DNA of 64,000 nucleotides, from NCBI GenBank assembly GCA_023382455.1, contig JAHDVX010000004.1, positions 17,922-81,921 on the forward strand. The letters are read 5' to 3'. Of this stretch, positions 16,027 through 23,144 are shown in pieces. The position numbers and the translations under genes are program-made. The notes beneath the pieces are model-generated. The model did not search any database and had not been told where the DNA came from. It saw only the letters and a program-made list of their open reading frames with translations. Numbering within the stretch: the first letter of the stretch is position 1; every line of letters begins with the position of its first letter. The DNA comes from Flavobacteriales bacterium. GTDB taxonomy: Bacteria > Bacteroidota > Bacteroidia > Flavobacteriales_F > PHOS-HE28.

Positions 16027-17739
16027 CTACCAGCCGCCACCGCCACCGCCGCCGCCGCCGCCGCCCGAGGAACCACCCCCACCCGAGCCGCCGCTGCTGG
16101 AGGGTGGCGTACTGGAGGAGGACACGCTGCTGCCGAACGAGGAGTTGAGGTGCGAGGAGAACGAGCCGAAGTTGCCGATCGAACCGTTGTACCAGCCGGG
16201 GCGGTAGCTCGGGTTCACCACGGCACGGGCGATGAGGTCTTGGAAGCGTTCGCCCCAGATCTCCTCCACGCCGAACGCGATGGCGTAGGGCAGGTATTTC
16301 TCGAAGACCTCGGGCGTCATCGCGGGCGGATTGAAGTACTGGAGCTGCTTCTCCTCCGCCGTGCTGAGGTACATCTTGAAGCCTTTGAGCTTGGCGCGCA
16401 AGGCCAGCTTTTCGATGCTGGGTTTGCGGATCAGGCGGGCGTAGGTGAAGAAGAGGATCAGATTGGCCGCGACGAAGCCGCCGAAGAACAGCAGGTCGTA
16501 GTCGCCATCGAAGGAGGCGTGCAGCACCAACAGTGCGATGACGCCGACGATGAGGGTGAACAAGGCAAGGAGCCAGAACTTCCAGTTGTTGCCCTTGGAG
16601 ATGAAGCCGCTCCACTGGTCGCGCAATTTGCCGCGGAAGGCGCTGGCCATGCTCTGCACGCTCGGGTCATAGCTGCCGGTGATCTCGAAGCTGTCCGACC
16701 CCGATCCGAACATGTGGTTCAGCAGTTCCTGCTCCTCACGCGGCAGGCCGGAGCCGGGCTTGAGCTTCTCGATGGTGTAGGTCTCCTTGGTGATCAGGCC
16801 GAGCAGCATCTTCTCCTTCTCCTCGCTGATGCGGATGTAGCCTTTCACGGCGAGCGCGATCATGGCCGGTGTGATCAGGCTGTTGTCGGCGCTGCCGTTC
16901 ATCACCATGCCGGCGGAGGCGGGCGAGAGTCCATCGGGCGGCTCGAAGAGGGGGATCACCACGGGGCTGTCGGGATCGCGGCCGTGGCGGAACCAGGTGA
17001 TGAAGTAGTAGAGCAGCAGCAGCAGGGTGATGCCCCCGCCCACGAGCCCCAGGGCGTAGCGCTCGAAGAAGGTGGGCGGCGGCGGTTCGGCCACCACGCC
17101 CTTCTGGAAGCCCACCGCCACGGTGAGGCCCTCGAAGTAGCCCAGGGCGCGGCCGGTGAACCGCACCGTGTGCCCGTCGATGATGGAATCCGAACAGGCA
17201 TGTTCCGTGGAGCCCGCCACACCCGTGTAGCAGGCTGTCTGCCGCACCTGGGCCGCTTCCGGCAGGTGGATCAGCGCCGAGATGCTGTCCACGCCGAAGT
17301 TCCAGCCGTTGCCGTTCACGTTCCAGTAGATCTCGTCGAAGTCGGGGTAGAAACCCACCTGGCCCTCCGTGGTGTAGGTGATGCGGTACTGGTAGTCGCC
17401 GGGCTGGAGGTACACGTCCTTGTCGCCCACGTAGAGCACGAAGTCGTCGCCCTCTTCGGCGGTGTGGTGGGGCGACTCTTGGCCGCCCATCAGCACCTCG
17501 GAGTATTCGTACTTCACCCGGTGGGTGCGGCCGTTGTGGTCCGTGAAGCTCATCGGTAGCCGCCGCACGATACCGCGCTTGAACTCGACGCCCTCGGCGT
17601 GGATGCGGATGTCCTCCTTCACCGTGAGGCGACCGTCGGCCGCTACCGTGAGGTCGGTATGGAAGGCGATGATCCGCTCCGATTGAGCGAAGGCCGCCAG
17701 CCCGAAGGCTAGCGCGATCCCGAGCAGTACGTGCCGCAT
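16027..17739 (-). CDS. DUF2207 membrane protein with poly-glycine tail
   Basis: This 570-aa protein has a signal peptide (residues 1-20), a large extracytoplasmic DUF2207 domain rich in beta strands (ERIIAFHTDLTVAADGRLTV, then PGDYQYRITYTTEG), a transmembrane helix near residue 235 followed by cytoplasmic and further membrane segments around 395-440, and a C-terminal tail of nearly pure Gly/Ser ending in Trp. The Gly-rich tail is a known feature of DUF2207/TPM-type proteins. Start codon and lemA stop overlap (TGATG), so the two proteins are made together. The LemA-DUF2207 pairing is common and is linked to the cell envelope, but its function is unknown. Confidence 0.88.
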   Translation of the reverse strand: MRHVLLGIALAFGLAAFAQSERIIAFHTDLTVAADGRLTVKEDIRIHAEGVEFKRGIVRRLPMSFTDHNGRTHRVKYEYSEVLMGGQESPHHTAEEGDDFVLYVGDKDVYLQPGDYQYRITYTTEGQVGFYPDFDEIYWNVNGNGWNFGVDSISALIHLPEAAQVRQTACYTGVAGSTEHACSDSIIDGHTVRFTGRALGYFEGLTVAVGFQKGVVAEPPPPTFFERYALGLVGGGITLLLLLYYFITWFRHGRDPDSPVVIPLFEPPDGLSPASAGMVMNGSADNSLITPAMIALAVKGYIRISEEKEKMLLGLITKETYTIEKLKPGSGLPREEQELLNHMFGSGSDSFEITGSYDPSVQSMASAFRGKLRDQWSGFISKGNNWKFWLLALFTLIVGVIALLVLHASFDGDYDLLFFGGFVAANLILFFTYARLIRKPSIEKLALRAKLKGFKMYLSTAEEKQLQYFNPPAMTPEVFEKYLPYAIAFGVEEIWGERFQDLIARAVVNPSYRPGWYNGSIGNFGSFSSHLNSSFGSSVSSSSTPPSSSGGSGGGGSSGGGGGGGGGGGW

Positions 17740-18293
17740 CACGAGAACTTCACGTTGGGTACCGCCTTCTCCTCCGGGCTGTCCAGCTCGAAGAACGCCG
17801 CCTTTGCGAAGTGGAACATGTTGGCCACGATGTTGCTCGGGAACGATTCGATCAGCGTGTTCTGCTCGCGCACGGTGCCGTTGTAGTAGCGCCGCGCCTT
17901 CTCCAGGTCACCTTCGATCTGCCCCAGCTGCGTTTGCAGGTTAAGGAAGTTCGTGTTCGCCTTCAGCTCCGGGTATTGCTCCGCCACGGCGATCAGCTTC
18001 ATCATGGCGGTGCTCAACTGTTTCTCCGCCGCCTGCTGGCCCTCGATGGTGGTGGCCTGCTGCGCTGCGGCCCGCGCGCGGGTCACGTTCTCGAAGGTCT
18101 CGTTCTCGTGCGCCGCGTAGCCCTTTACCGTCTCCACCAGGTTCGGGATCAGGTCGTGCCGCTTCTTCAGTTGCACGTCGATGCCGCTCCAGCCTTCGGC
18201 CACGAGGTTCTTGAGCTTCACCAGTTTGTTGTAGATGGCGATGCCGTAGAAGGCCAGCAGCACGACAGTGGCGAGGAGAACGAGGAGGATCAT
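17739..18293 (-). CDS. lemA: LemA family protein
   Basis: This 184-aa protein has one N-terminal transmembrane helix (residues 1-19, MILLVLLATVVLLAFYG) and then the LemA coiled-coil domain (YNKLVKLKNLVAEGWSGIDVQL, KRHDLIPNLVETVKGYA, ending FPSNIVANMF). It would be anchored in the inner membrane with the helical bundle outside. ATG 18293 is the start: the longer reading from 18365 is made of the dispersed repeat at 18349-18378 and encodes an unrelated leader. A TACATTCG box lies 19 bp upstream. It forms an operon with the DUF2207 gene through a TGATG overlap. Confidence 0.93.
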   Translation of the reverse strand: MILLVLLATVVLLAFYGIAIYNKLVKLKNLVAEGWSGIDVQLKKRHDLIPNLVETVKGYAAHENETFENVTRARAAAQQATTIEGQQAAEKQLSTAMMKLIAVAEQYPELKANTNFLNLQTQLGQIEGDLEKARRYYNGTVREQNTLIESFPSNIVANMFHFAKAAFFELDSPEEKAVPNVKFS

Positions 18294-18348
18294 GGGAGGG
18301 GGATTGGATGATCGAATGTAGGGGAAGGATCGGGGTAACGGCCCATGG

Positions 18349-18378
18349 ATCTCATCCGTGTCCATCGTTGTTCATCCG
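18349..18378 (+). repeat. GTGTCCATC-type dispersed repeat, copy 2
   Basis: ATCCGTGTCCATCGTTGTTCATCCGTGGT, the second of three copies in 4 kb, all in the same orientation. It lies in the 326-bp space between lemA and the next gene. Read on the minus strand it supplies a false start codon upstream of lemA. The rest of this spacer shows nothing recognisable. Confidence 0.7.
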
Positions 18379-18619
18379 TGGTGGAAGGCCACGTGCAAGG
18401 CGCATAAGATCGGATAGCCGGTAGTTCACGAAGATGCACTGAATGGTGCAAGTTCGGAGCTGAGGCTCGCGGATTGGTGCGAGTGGTATGCCTGTGTGCT
18501 TGTTGGTCCGATTCGCGCCGGTTGGTAGTTCTTCATGGCCAGTTCCGCATGTCAACCAATGTTCTATTGTCACGCCCGGGAAAGTGGACCTGCTTTGTAG
18601 CGATCTGAAACCACACATC

Positions 18620-19564
18620 ATGAACCATCGCACACTCCCCTTCTTGCTCGCCAGCATTCCCTGTTTTCTCGTCATGAACAGCAATGCGCAAGTAGTGCTC
18701 CTATACGGCAATCAGTTCCTCACACCGCTGGACACGCCTTCCATCGCCACCTGGTGCCAGCAGGACTTCAGTCCGGATCCCGTGAACAGCCTTTGGGGTG
18801 GCACCGGTTCGGGTACGTCTTCCGGTATCTTTCAGAATACACAAACCGTGGAAACCATACTCGTCACAGGTCCCGCTGACATTTATGATGACCCGAGTGG
18901 CATTGGTGGCGATTATTCCATCGGCATGTTGAACACGACCTTTGGTGATAAGCTTGGTCTTTTGCTCGATACCGAAGGGCGTCCGTTCGTGAATGTGGCC
19001 ATGGACCTGTCAGCGATCAATACCACCTGTGGCGGCCCCTTGCCTATGGATACTGCGGTATTTCTCCTGGAGGTTTTGGATGCTCCGGGTGGGATCTTCA
19101 ACCTTGGTGGCACCGCCATCCTTGATGCAGACACCCTGACCGGTAAAGGGCCGAACGTGGACGACTTTACCTTCAACTGGGAACATGCGGAAGGAAGCTT
19201 GGACGTATCTGGATCCATCGATGGCATGGTGGGAATTCGCATCACCCTGATACGTTCGGGCTATGCCTCCTTCGATAATCTCTACATCCAAGCTTCTCAG
19301 GACCCGGTGTTCAGCGCGATCCATGAGGAACGCCTCCAGAACCTTGAGGCCTTCCCCGTGCCTTGCGCTGGTCGTTTGAGCATCACCGGCCTGGCTCCTG
19401 GACAGTATCCGGCAACCATTCACTCCATCACAGGCAATGTGATCGCATCCCTGATCACCGACACGGATGGGACGATCGATGTGTCCAGCCTTGCACCCGG
19501 CAGCTATCTACTCCGCTTGAACAATGGAACAATGAGCAGGGTCGTTCGCTTCGTTCGGCAATAG
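18620..19564 (+). CDS. secreted T9SS cargo protein of unknown function
   Basis: This 314-aa protein has a signal peptide ending near NSNAQ (residue 23), a beta-rich body and a C-terminal type A sorting domain (AFPVPCAGRLSIT, then VSSLAPGSYLLRLNNG and a final RVVRFVRQ). The body, with TWCQQDFSPDPVNSLWGG and SYASFDNLYI-like endings, suggests a jelly-roll or lectin-like fold, but no catalytic motif can be named. It would be exported by Sec, then across the outer membrane by T9SS. ATG 18620 is used because the signal peptide begins there. It stands alone between repeats. Confidence 0.85.
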   Translation: MNHRTLPFLLASIPCFLVMNSNAQVVLLYGNQFLTPLDTPSIATWCQQDFSPDPVNSLWGGTGSGTSSGIFQNTQTVETILVTGPADIYDDPSGIGGDYSIGMLNTTFGDKLGLLLDTEGRPFVNVAMDLSAINTTCGGPLPMDTAVFLLEVLDAPGGIFNLGGTAILDADTLTGKGPNVDDFTFNWEHAEGSLDVSGSIDGMVGIRITLIRSGYASFDNLYIQASQDPVFSAIHEERLQNLEAFPVPCAGRLSITGLAPGQYPATIHSITGNVIASLITDTDGTIDVSSLAPGSYLLRLNNGTMSRVVRFVRQ

Positions 19565-19657
19565 GAGCAAAGCGGATCACCACCACCACGTCCGGGATTG
19601 CAACGCGGGCGTGGTGGTCACTGCGGTGATCGGTGTAGCGGTCGGAATGCCAATGGA

Positions 19658-19967
19658 CCACGGATACACAGCGATGCACCGGGATAGGGTCTAATGTCGA
19701 TCGGGGCTATTGTGACGGCACTCATGTTCCGGACGTTGAACGCTAATGGCGACCCGTTATACTTGAGGGAGGTGATCTTGGTGCGAGGGTGCAAGAGTGC
19801 GAGGGCCGGGACCTTGTTCCTCTTTCCCTCTTTCACGCTTGCACCCTTTCCTCTCATGGCAAGCGGATCCTGGATAATCGTCCAATGCAATGATGCCGGG
19901 TCAATAAAGGGCAGCAGGATCGGATGGACCTGGCATTTGATCCGTGTCCATCGGTGTTCATCCGTGG
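19658..19967. mobile_element. MITE-like non-autonomous element with terminal inverted repeats
   Basis: The left end CCACGGATACACAGCGATGCAC (19658-19679) pairs with the reverse complement of the right end (19946-19967) at 18 of 22 positions. Inside is a 200-bp core found again at 26045-26250, itself with an internal inverted repeat (19786-19799 against 19834-19847, 13 of 14). There is no transposase ORF. A MITE or structured-RNA repeat is the best description; mobility is inferred only. Confidence 0.5.
19709..19908 (+). repeat. 200-bp interspersed repeat, copy A
   Basis: Aligns along its whole length with 26045-26250. Shared segments include GGCACTCATGTTCCGG, ACTTGAGGGAGGTGAT, GCGAGGGTGCAAGAGTG, CTTGCACCCTTTCCTC and ATCGTCCA. 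Small indels rather than frame-preserving changes separate the copies, so it is not coding. Confidence 0.8.
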
Positions 19968-19970
19968 TTG
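19911..19970 (+). repeat. GTGTCCATC-type dispersed repeat, copy 3
   Basis: AGCAGGATCGGATGGACCTGG followed by ATCCGTGTCCATCGGTGTTCATCCGTGGT, closely matching copy 1 at 15960-16019. Here it forms the right end of the MITE-like element, which suggests that copies 1 and 2 may be solo ends of the same family. Confidence 0.7.
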
Positions 19971-20103
19971 ATGCCCACCGGATCCTGGGCGGTCACAAGT
20001 TCTGATCAAGCTTCTTCACCATCGTCAAGATCGTCGCTCCCTCTGTACAGCGGGAGCCACCGTTTCCCCCGCATTGCCCGCCGGAGCATGGCGTAGGCGG
20101 GTC

Positions 20104-20697
20104 TCATTCACCTTGCCCACCAGCGCTTCCGCCTTTGCGCACCTTGTACAAGCGTTCGCTGAAGCCCCCATTCTCCTCGAAATCGTGCCCCAGTCGTTGC
20201 AGTTGCCGGTCGATCATGGCCTTGGCCACATTGGCCAGGATGCTCCCGATGTTGCCTGCGATCTCTGCCACGGAACGTTCGGGGTGCTGCTTGTTCATCG
20301 TTCCGGCCCAGCGGATCAGGCTGTCCACTTCCTTGTGCCGTGCATCGATGAGCGCTTGGCGCATGGGGTCGTCGCTCGGCCATTCCTTCAACTTGTTCTG
20401 GCGGAGGAAGGCCTGGTAGTCCTTGCGTAGTTCGGTGAGGCTGGCCTTGGCCACGTTCGTCAGGTTCATCTCCAGCTTCTTCGACGTTGCGCTGAACACG
20501 CTGCCTTCGGCCACGTTGCGGCTTCCGCTGCGCGCGGCCTGCACCATCTGGTCCTTGGTGCGGCTGCCCGGTTCGATGAACTTTTTGACGAACCGGTCCG
20601 TGAAGTCGAACAGTAACTCGGCCACCTGGTAGCCCACGAGCTTTTCAAAGCCGCCGTTCTTGGGAAAAACCTTGCTATTGGGTGGGCGCTCGGGCAT
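20104..20697 (-). CDS. four-helix-bundle protein (23S rRNA intervening-sequence type, suffix-domain variant)
   Basis: This 197-aa protein has the core of the four-helix-bundle family: FEKLVGYQVAELLFDFTDRF, MVQAARSGSRNVAEGSVFSAT with the conserved R-S-x-x-N-x-A-E-G motif, and MNLTNVAKASLTELRKDYQAF. A longer C-terminal extension than the basic family places it among suffix-domain members. Relatives occur inside rRNA intervening sequences or as free chromosomal genes; their role is unclear, perhaps nucleic-acid binding. ATG 20697 (MPERPP) is preferred over an upstream reading that is Gly/Pro-rich. A TACCTTGC box sits exactly 4 bp upstream of this ATG. Confidence 0.87.
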   Translation of the reverse strand: MPERPPNSKVFPKNGGFEKLVGYQVAELLFDFTDRFVKKFIEPGSRTKDQMVQAARSGSRNVAEGSVFSATSKKLEMNLTNVAKASLTELRKDYQAFLRQNKLKEWPSDDPMRQALIDARHKEVDSLIRWAGTMNKQHPERSVAEIAGNIGSILANVAKAMIDRQLQRLGHDFEENGGFSERLYKVRKGGSAGGQGE

Positions 20698-20701
20698 GGC
20701 T

Positions 20702-20709
20702 GCAAGGTA
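20702..20709 (-). promoter_or_regulatory. -7-like box TACCTTGC, 4 bp from the start codon
   Basis: Six of eight positions match TAnnTTTG. The gap to the ATG at 20697 is AGCC. One of ten boxes at identical spacing in this window. Confidence 0.4.
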
Positions 20710-20803
20710 GGCAGCCTGCCGCACTCCTTCGGGTGGACGGGGTGGACCGCGTACTGCGGCACCCGGTCCACCCCCGTCCACCAGTGCGGCTGGCTTGCGG
20801 GTG

Positions 20804-22870
20804 CTATTTCTGATCCAACTTCTTGACCATGGTCAAAATGGTAGCAAGGGCGACTGTTTCCCCAGTTTCGTCAACGACGTCGACGAGCCACTTTACTATC
20901 CCCCGCGCCACATCCGCCCCCTTCGGCGAGTCGGCGGTCTTCGGCCGCTTCTCCTGGTCGAGCTTCTCGCGGCAGGTGAACTTCACCTGGATGGTGCTGC
21001 CCGGGTACACCGGCTTCAGGAAGCGGCACTCCTCGATGCCGTAGTTGAGCAGCACGGGGCCCTTCGGCGGGTCCACGAAGAGGCCGGCCGCCCGCGAGAG
21101 GATGAAGTAGCCGTGCGCCACGCGGCCGGTGAAGGGGGTGCCATCGAGGCTGTTGGCGTCCATGTGGGCGTAGAAGCGGTCGCCGCTGAGCGCGGCAAAG
21201 TCCTCCACGTTCTGCAGCGTCACCAGGTGCTTCTCGGTGATCAGCGTGTCGCCGATGTTCAGCTCCTCGAAGTGCAGGCGGAAGGGGTGCTGCTCGGTGA
21301 TGTGGTACCTGGCGCCCTGCTGGTACTGCTGGGTGAGCGCGGTGATGCCGGTGGGGCTGCCCTGGATGGCGGTGCGCTGCAGGTAGTGGAGCACGCCGCG
21401 CTTGCCGCCCATCTCCTCGCCGCCGCCCGCGCGGCCGGGGCCGCCGTGCACCAGCGTGGCCAGGGGCGAGCCGTGGCCGGTGTTCTCCTTGGCCATGTCG
21501 CGGTTCAGCACCAGCATGCGGCCGTGGTGGCTGGCGGCGCCCCACACGAACTGCTGGGCCGTCTTGTCATCGTACGTGGCGATGGTGGCCACCAGCGAGC
21601 CCTTGCCCAGCTTGGTGAGGGCCACGGCATCGTCCAGGTCGGTGTACGGCATCAGCGTGCTCACCGGACCGAAGGCCTCCACGTTGTGGCTCTGCTGGTT
21701 CTTCCAGGGATCGGGGTTCAGCAGTAGGATGGGGCTCATGAAGGCGCCCTTCTGCACATCGGCCCCGGTCACGTTCACACTGTCCAGGTCGCCGTACACC
21801 ACCTGCGAGGCCTTGAGCAGTTCGGCCAGCGCGCGCTTCACTTCCTCGCGCTGCGCCTTGCCCGCCAGCGCGCCCATGCGCACACCTTCCGCACGCGGAT
21901 CGCCGATCACGGTGCTGCCGAGGCGCTTGCCCAGGGCGATCTGCACGTCCTCGATCAGGTTCTGCGGCACCAGGATGCGGCGCGCGCCGGTGCAGCGCTG
22001 CCCGCACTTCAGGGTGATCTCGCGGCCCACCTCCTTGATGAAGAGGTCGTACTCCTCGGTGCCGGGCACGGCGTCCGGCCCGAGCACGATGGCGTTGAGG
22101 CTGTCGGCCTCCATGTTGAAGGGCACGCTCTCGTCGATGAGGCGGTCGTGGCGCTTGAGCATGCGGCCGGTGCTGGCGCTGCCGGTGAAGGTGACCACGT
22201 CCTGGTGCATCACGTGGTCGAGCAGATCGCCCGCGCTGCCCACGATCAGCTGCAGCGCGCCCTCGGGCAGGATGCCGCTGGCGATGATGTCCTTCACCAT
22301 GGCTTCGGTGAGGTAGCTGGTGACGGTGGCGGGCTTCACCACGGCGGGCACGCCGGCCATCCAGTTCACGGCGCACTTCTCCAGCATGCCCCAGATGGGG
22401 AAGTTGAAGGCGTTGATGTGCACGGCCACGCCCTCCTTGGGCACCATGATGTGGTGGCCGATGAAGGTGCCGGTCTTGCTGGTCTTGATGGCCTCGCCGT
22501 CCACGTAGAAGGGCATGTTGCCCAGGGTGCGGCGCAAGCTGGCGTTGGCGAACAGGTTGCCGATGCCGCCCTCGATGTCCACCCAGCTGTCGGCCTTGGT
22601 GGCGCCGGTCTTGTAACTGATGGTGTAATACTTGTCCTTGCGCTCCATCAGGTACAGGGCCAGGGCCTTCAGCATGCGCCCGCGCTCGGGGAAGGTCATC
22701 TTCCGCAGCTTGGGTCCGCCCACGGTGCGGGCGTAGTGGAGCATGGCGGCGAAGTCGAGGCCGCCGGAGGAGGTGGTGGCGATGAGCTCGCCGGTGCTGG
22801 CGTCGAGGAGTTCGGCTTGTTTCCCGGTACCGGCCACCCATTGGCCGGCGATGTAGTTCTTCAGTTGCAT
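20804..22870 (-). CDS. paaZ: PaaZ: oxepin-CoA hydrolase / 3-oxo-5,6-dehydrosuberyl-CoA semialdehyde dehydrogenase
   Basis: This 688-aa bifunctional enzyme joins an aldehyde dehydrogenase (residues 1 to about 520) to a C-terminal MaoC-type hydratase. The dehydrogenase shows the Glu in FNMEADSLNA and the catalytic Cys in LKCGQRCTGARR; the hydratase shows GDRFYAHMD. Together they open the oxepin ring and oxidise the aldehyde in phenylacetate degradation. The length matches E. coli PaaZ. None of the other paa genes is nearby. ATG 22870 (MQLKNY) is fixed by a TACCTTCG box 4 bp upstream; the ORF to 22900 would run through that box. A strong palindrome at 22902-22949 lies where the -33 region would be. 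Confidence 0.95.
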   Translation of the reverse strand: MQLKNYIAGQWVAGTGKQAELLDASTGELIATTSSGGLDFAAMLHYARTVGGPKLRKMTFPERGRMLKALALYLMERKDKYYTISYKTGATKADSWVDIEGGIGNLFANASLRRTLGNMPFYVDGEAIKTSKTGTFIGHHIMVPKEGVAVHINAFNFPIWGMLEKCAVNWMAGVPAVVKPATVTSYLTEAMVKDIIASGILPEGALQLIVGSAGDLLDHVMHQDVVTFTGSASTGRMLKRHDRLIDESVPFNMEADSLNAIVLGPDAVPGTEEYDLFIKEVGREITLKCGQRCTGARRILVPQNLIEDVQIALGKRLGSTVIGDPRAEGVRMGALAGKAQREEVKRALAELLKASQVVYGDLDSVNVTGADVQKGAFMSPILLLNPDPWKNQQSHNVEAFGPVSTLMPYTDLDDAVALTKLGKGSLVATIATYDDKTAQQFVWGAASHHGRMLVLNRDMAKENTGHGSPLATLVHGGPGRAGGGEEMGGKRGVLHYLQRTAIQGSPTGITALTQQYQQGARYHITEQHPFRLHFEELNIGDTLITEKHLVTLQNVEDFAALSGDRFYAHMDANSLDGTPFTGRVAHGYFILSRAAGLFVDPPKGPVLLNYGIEECRFLKPVYPGSTIQVKFTCREKLDQEKRPKTADSPKGADVARGIVKWLVDVVDETGETVALATILTMVKKLDQK

Positions 22871-22874
22871 GGGG

Positions 22875-22882
22875 CGAAGGTA
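22875..22882 (-). promoter_or_regulatory. -7-like box TACCTTCG of paaZ, 4 bp from the start
   Basis: Seven of eight positions fit TAnnTTTG. With transcription beginning about 5-7 bases after the box, the mRNA would begin at or next to the AUG. Confidence 0.55.
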
Positions 22883-22901
22883 AAGGCGCACCGAAACCAT
22901 A

Positions 22902-22949
22902 CATGGACGGTGATGGACGCTGCTTCAGGCGCGTCCATCACCGTCCATG
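22902..22949. promoter_or_regulatory. 19-bp perfect palindrome between divergent paaZ and the sensor kinase
   Basis: Arms 22902-22920 and 22931-22949 are exact reverse complements (19 of 19) around a 10-base loop. Each arm carries ATGGACG and GATGGACG as tandem half-sites, and another ATGGACG occurs at 22977-22983. The site lies between two divergent promoters and is not followed by a T-run, so it is an operator or a repeat, not a terminator. Confidence 0.55.
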
Positions 22950-23132
22950 GAAATCCATTGCGAACAGCCTGGTTATATGGACGTATTTTCTTTTAGGCGT
23001 GCCCCGGCCTACTTCCCGCAGGCCCGCCAAGGGCCGGGTCGGGCTATCCGCTGCTACTCCTCGCCGCCCGGCGTGGGGCCGGGCGGCTGCGGGGTATCCG
23101 CTGCTATCCCTCACGCGAACGCCCGCTCTCTG

Positions 23133-23140
23133 TATTTTCC
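23133..23140 (+). promoter_or_regulatory. -7-like box TATTTTCC of the sensor kinase, 4 bp from the start
   Basis: Six of eight positions match TAnnTTTG, at the same 4-bp distance from the start codon as nine other genes in the window. Confidence 0.4.
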
Positions 23141-23144
23141 ACCC

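Larger units (their letters stand above)
19565..20103. other. 539-bp gene-free region built of repeats
   Basis: No gene is supported here. The region holds a MITE-like element bounded by inverted repeats (19658-19679 and 19946-19967), a core homologous to 26045-26250, and the third copy of the GTGTCCATC repeat. The remaining 19980-20103 stretch repeats parts of the paaZ 3' end (AGCTTCTTCACCATCGTCAAGATCGT resembles 20813-20845), suggesting a local duplication. Confidence 0.6.

Noticed and set aside
22902-22949. Palindrome as a transcription terminator
   Set aside because: It lies at the 5' ends of two divergent genes and is not followed by a T-run on either strand.
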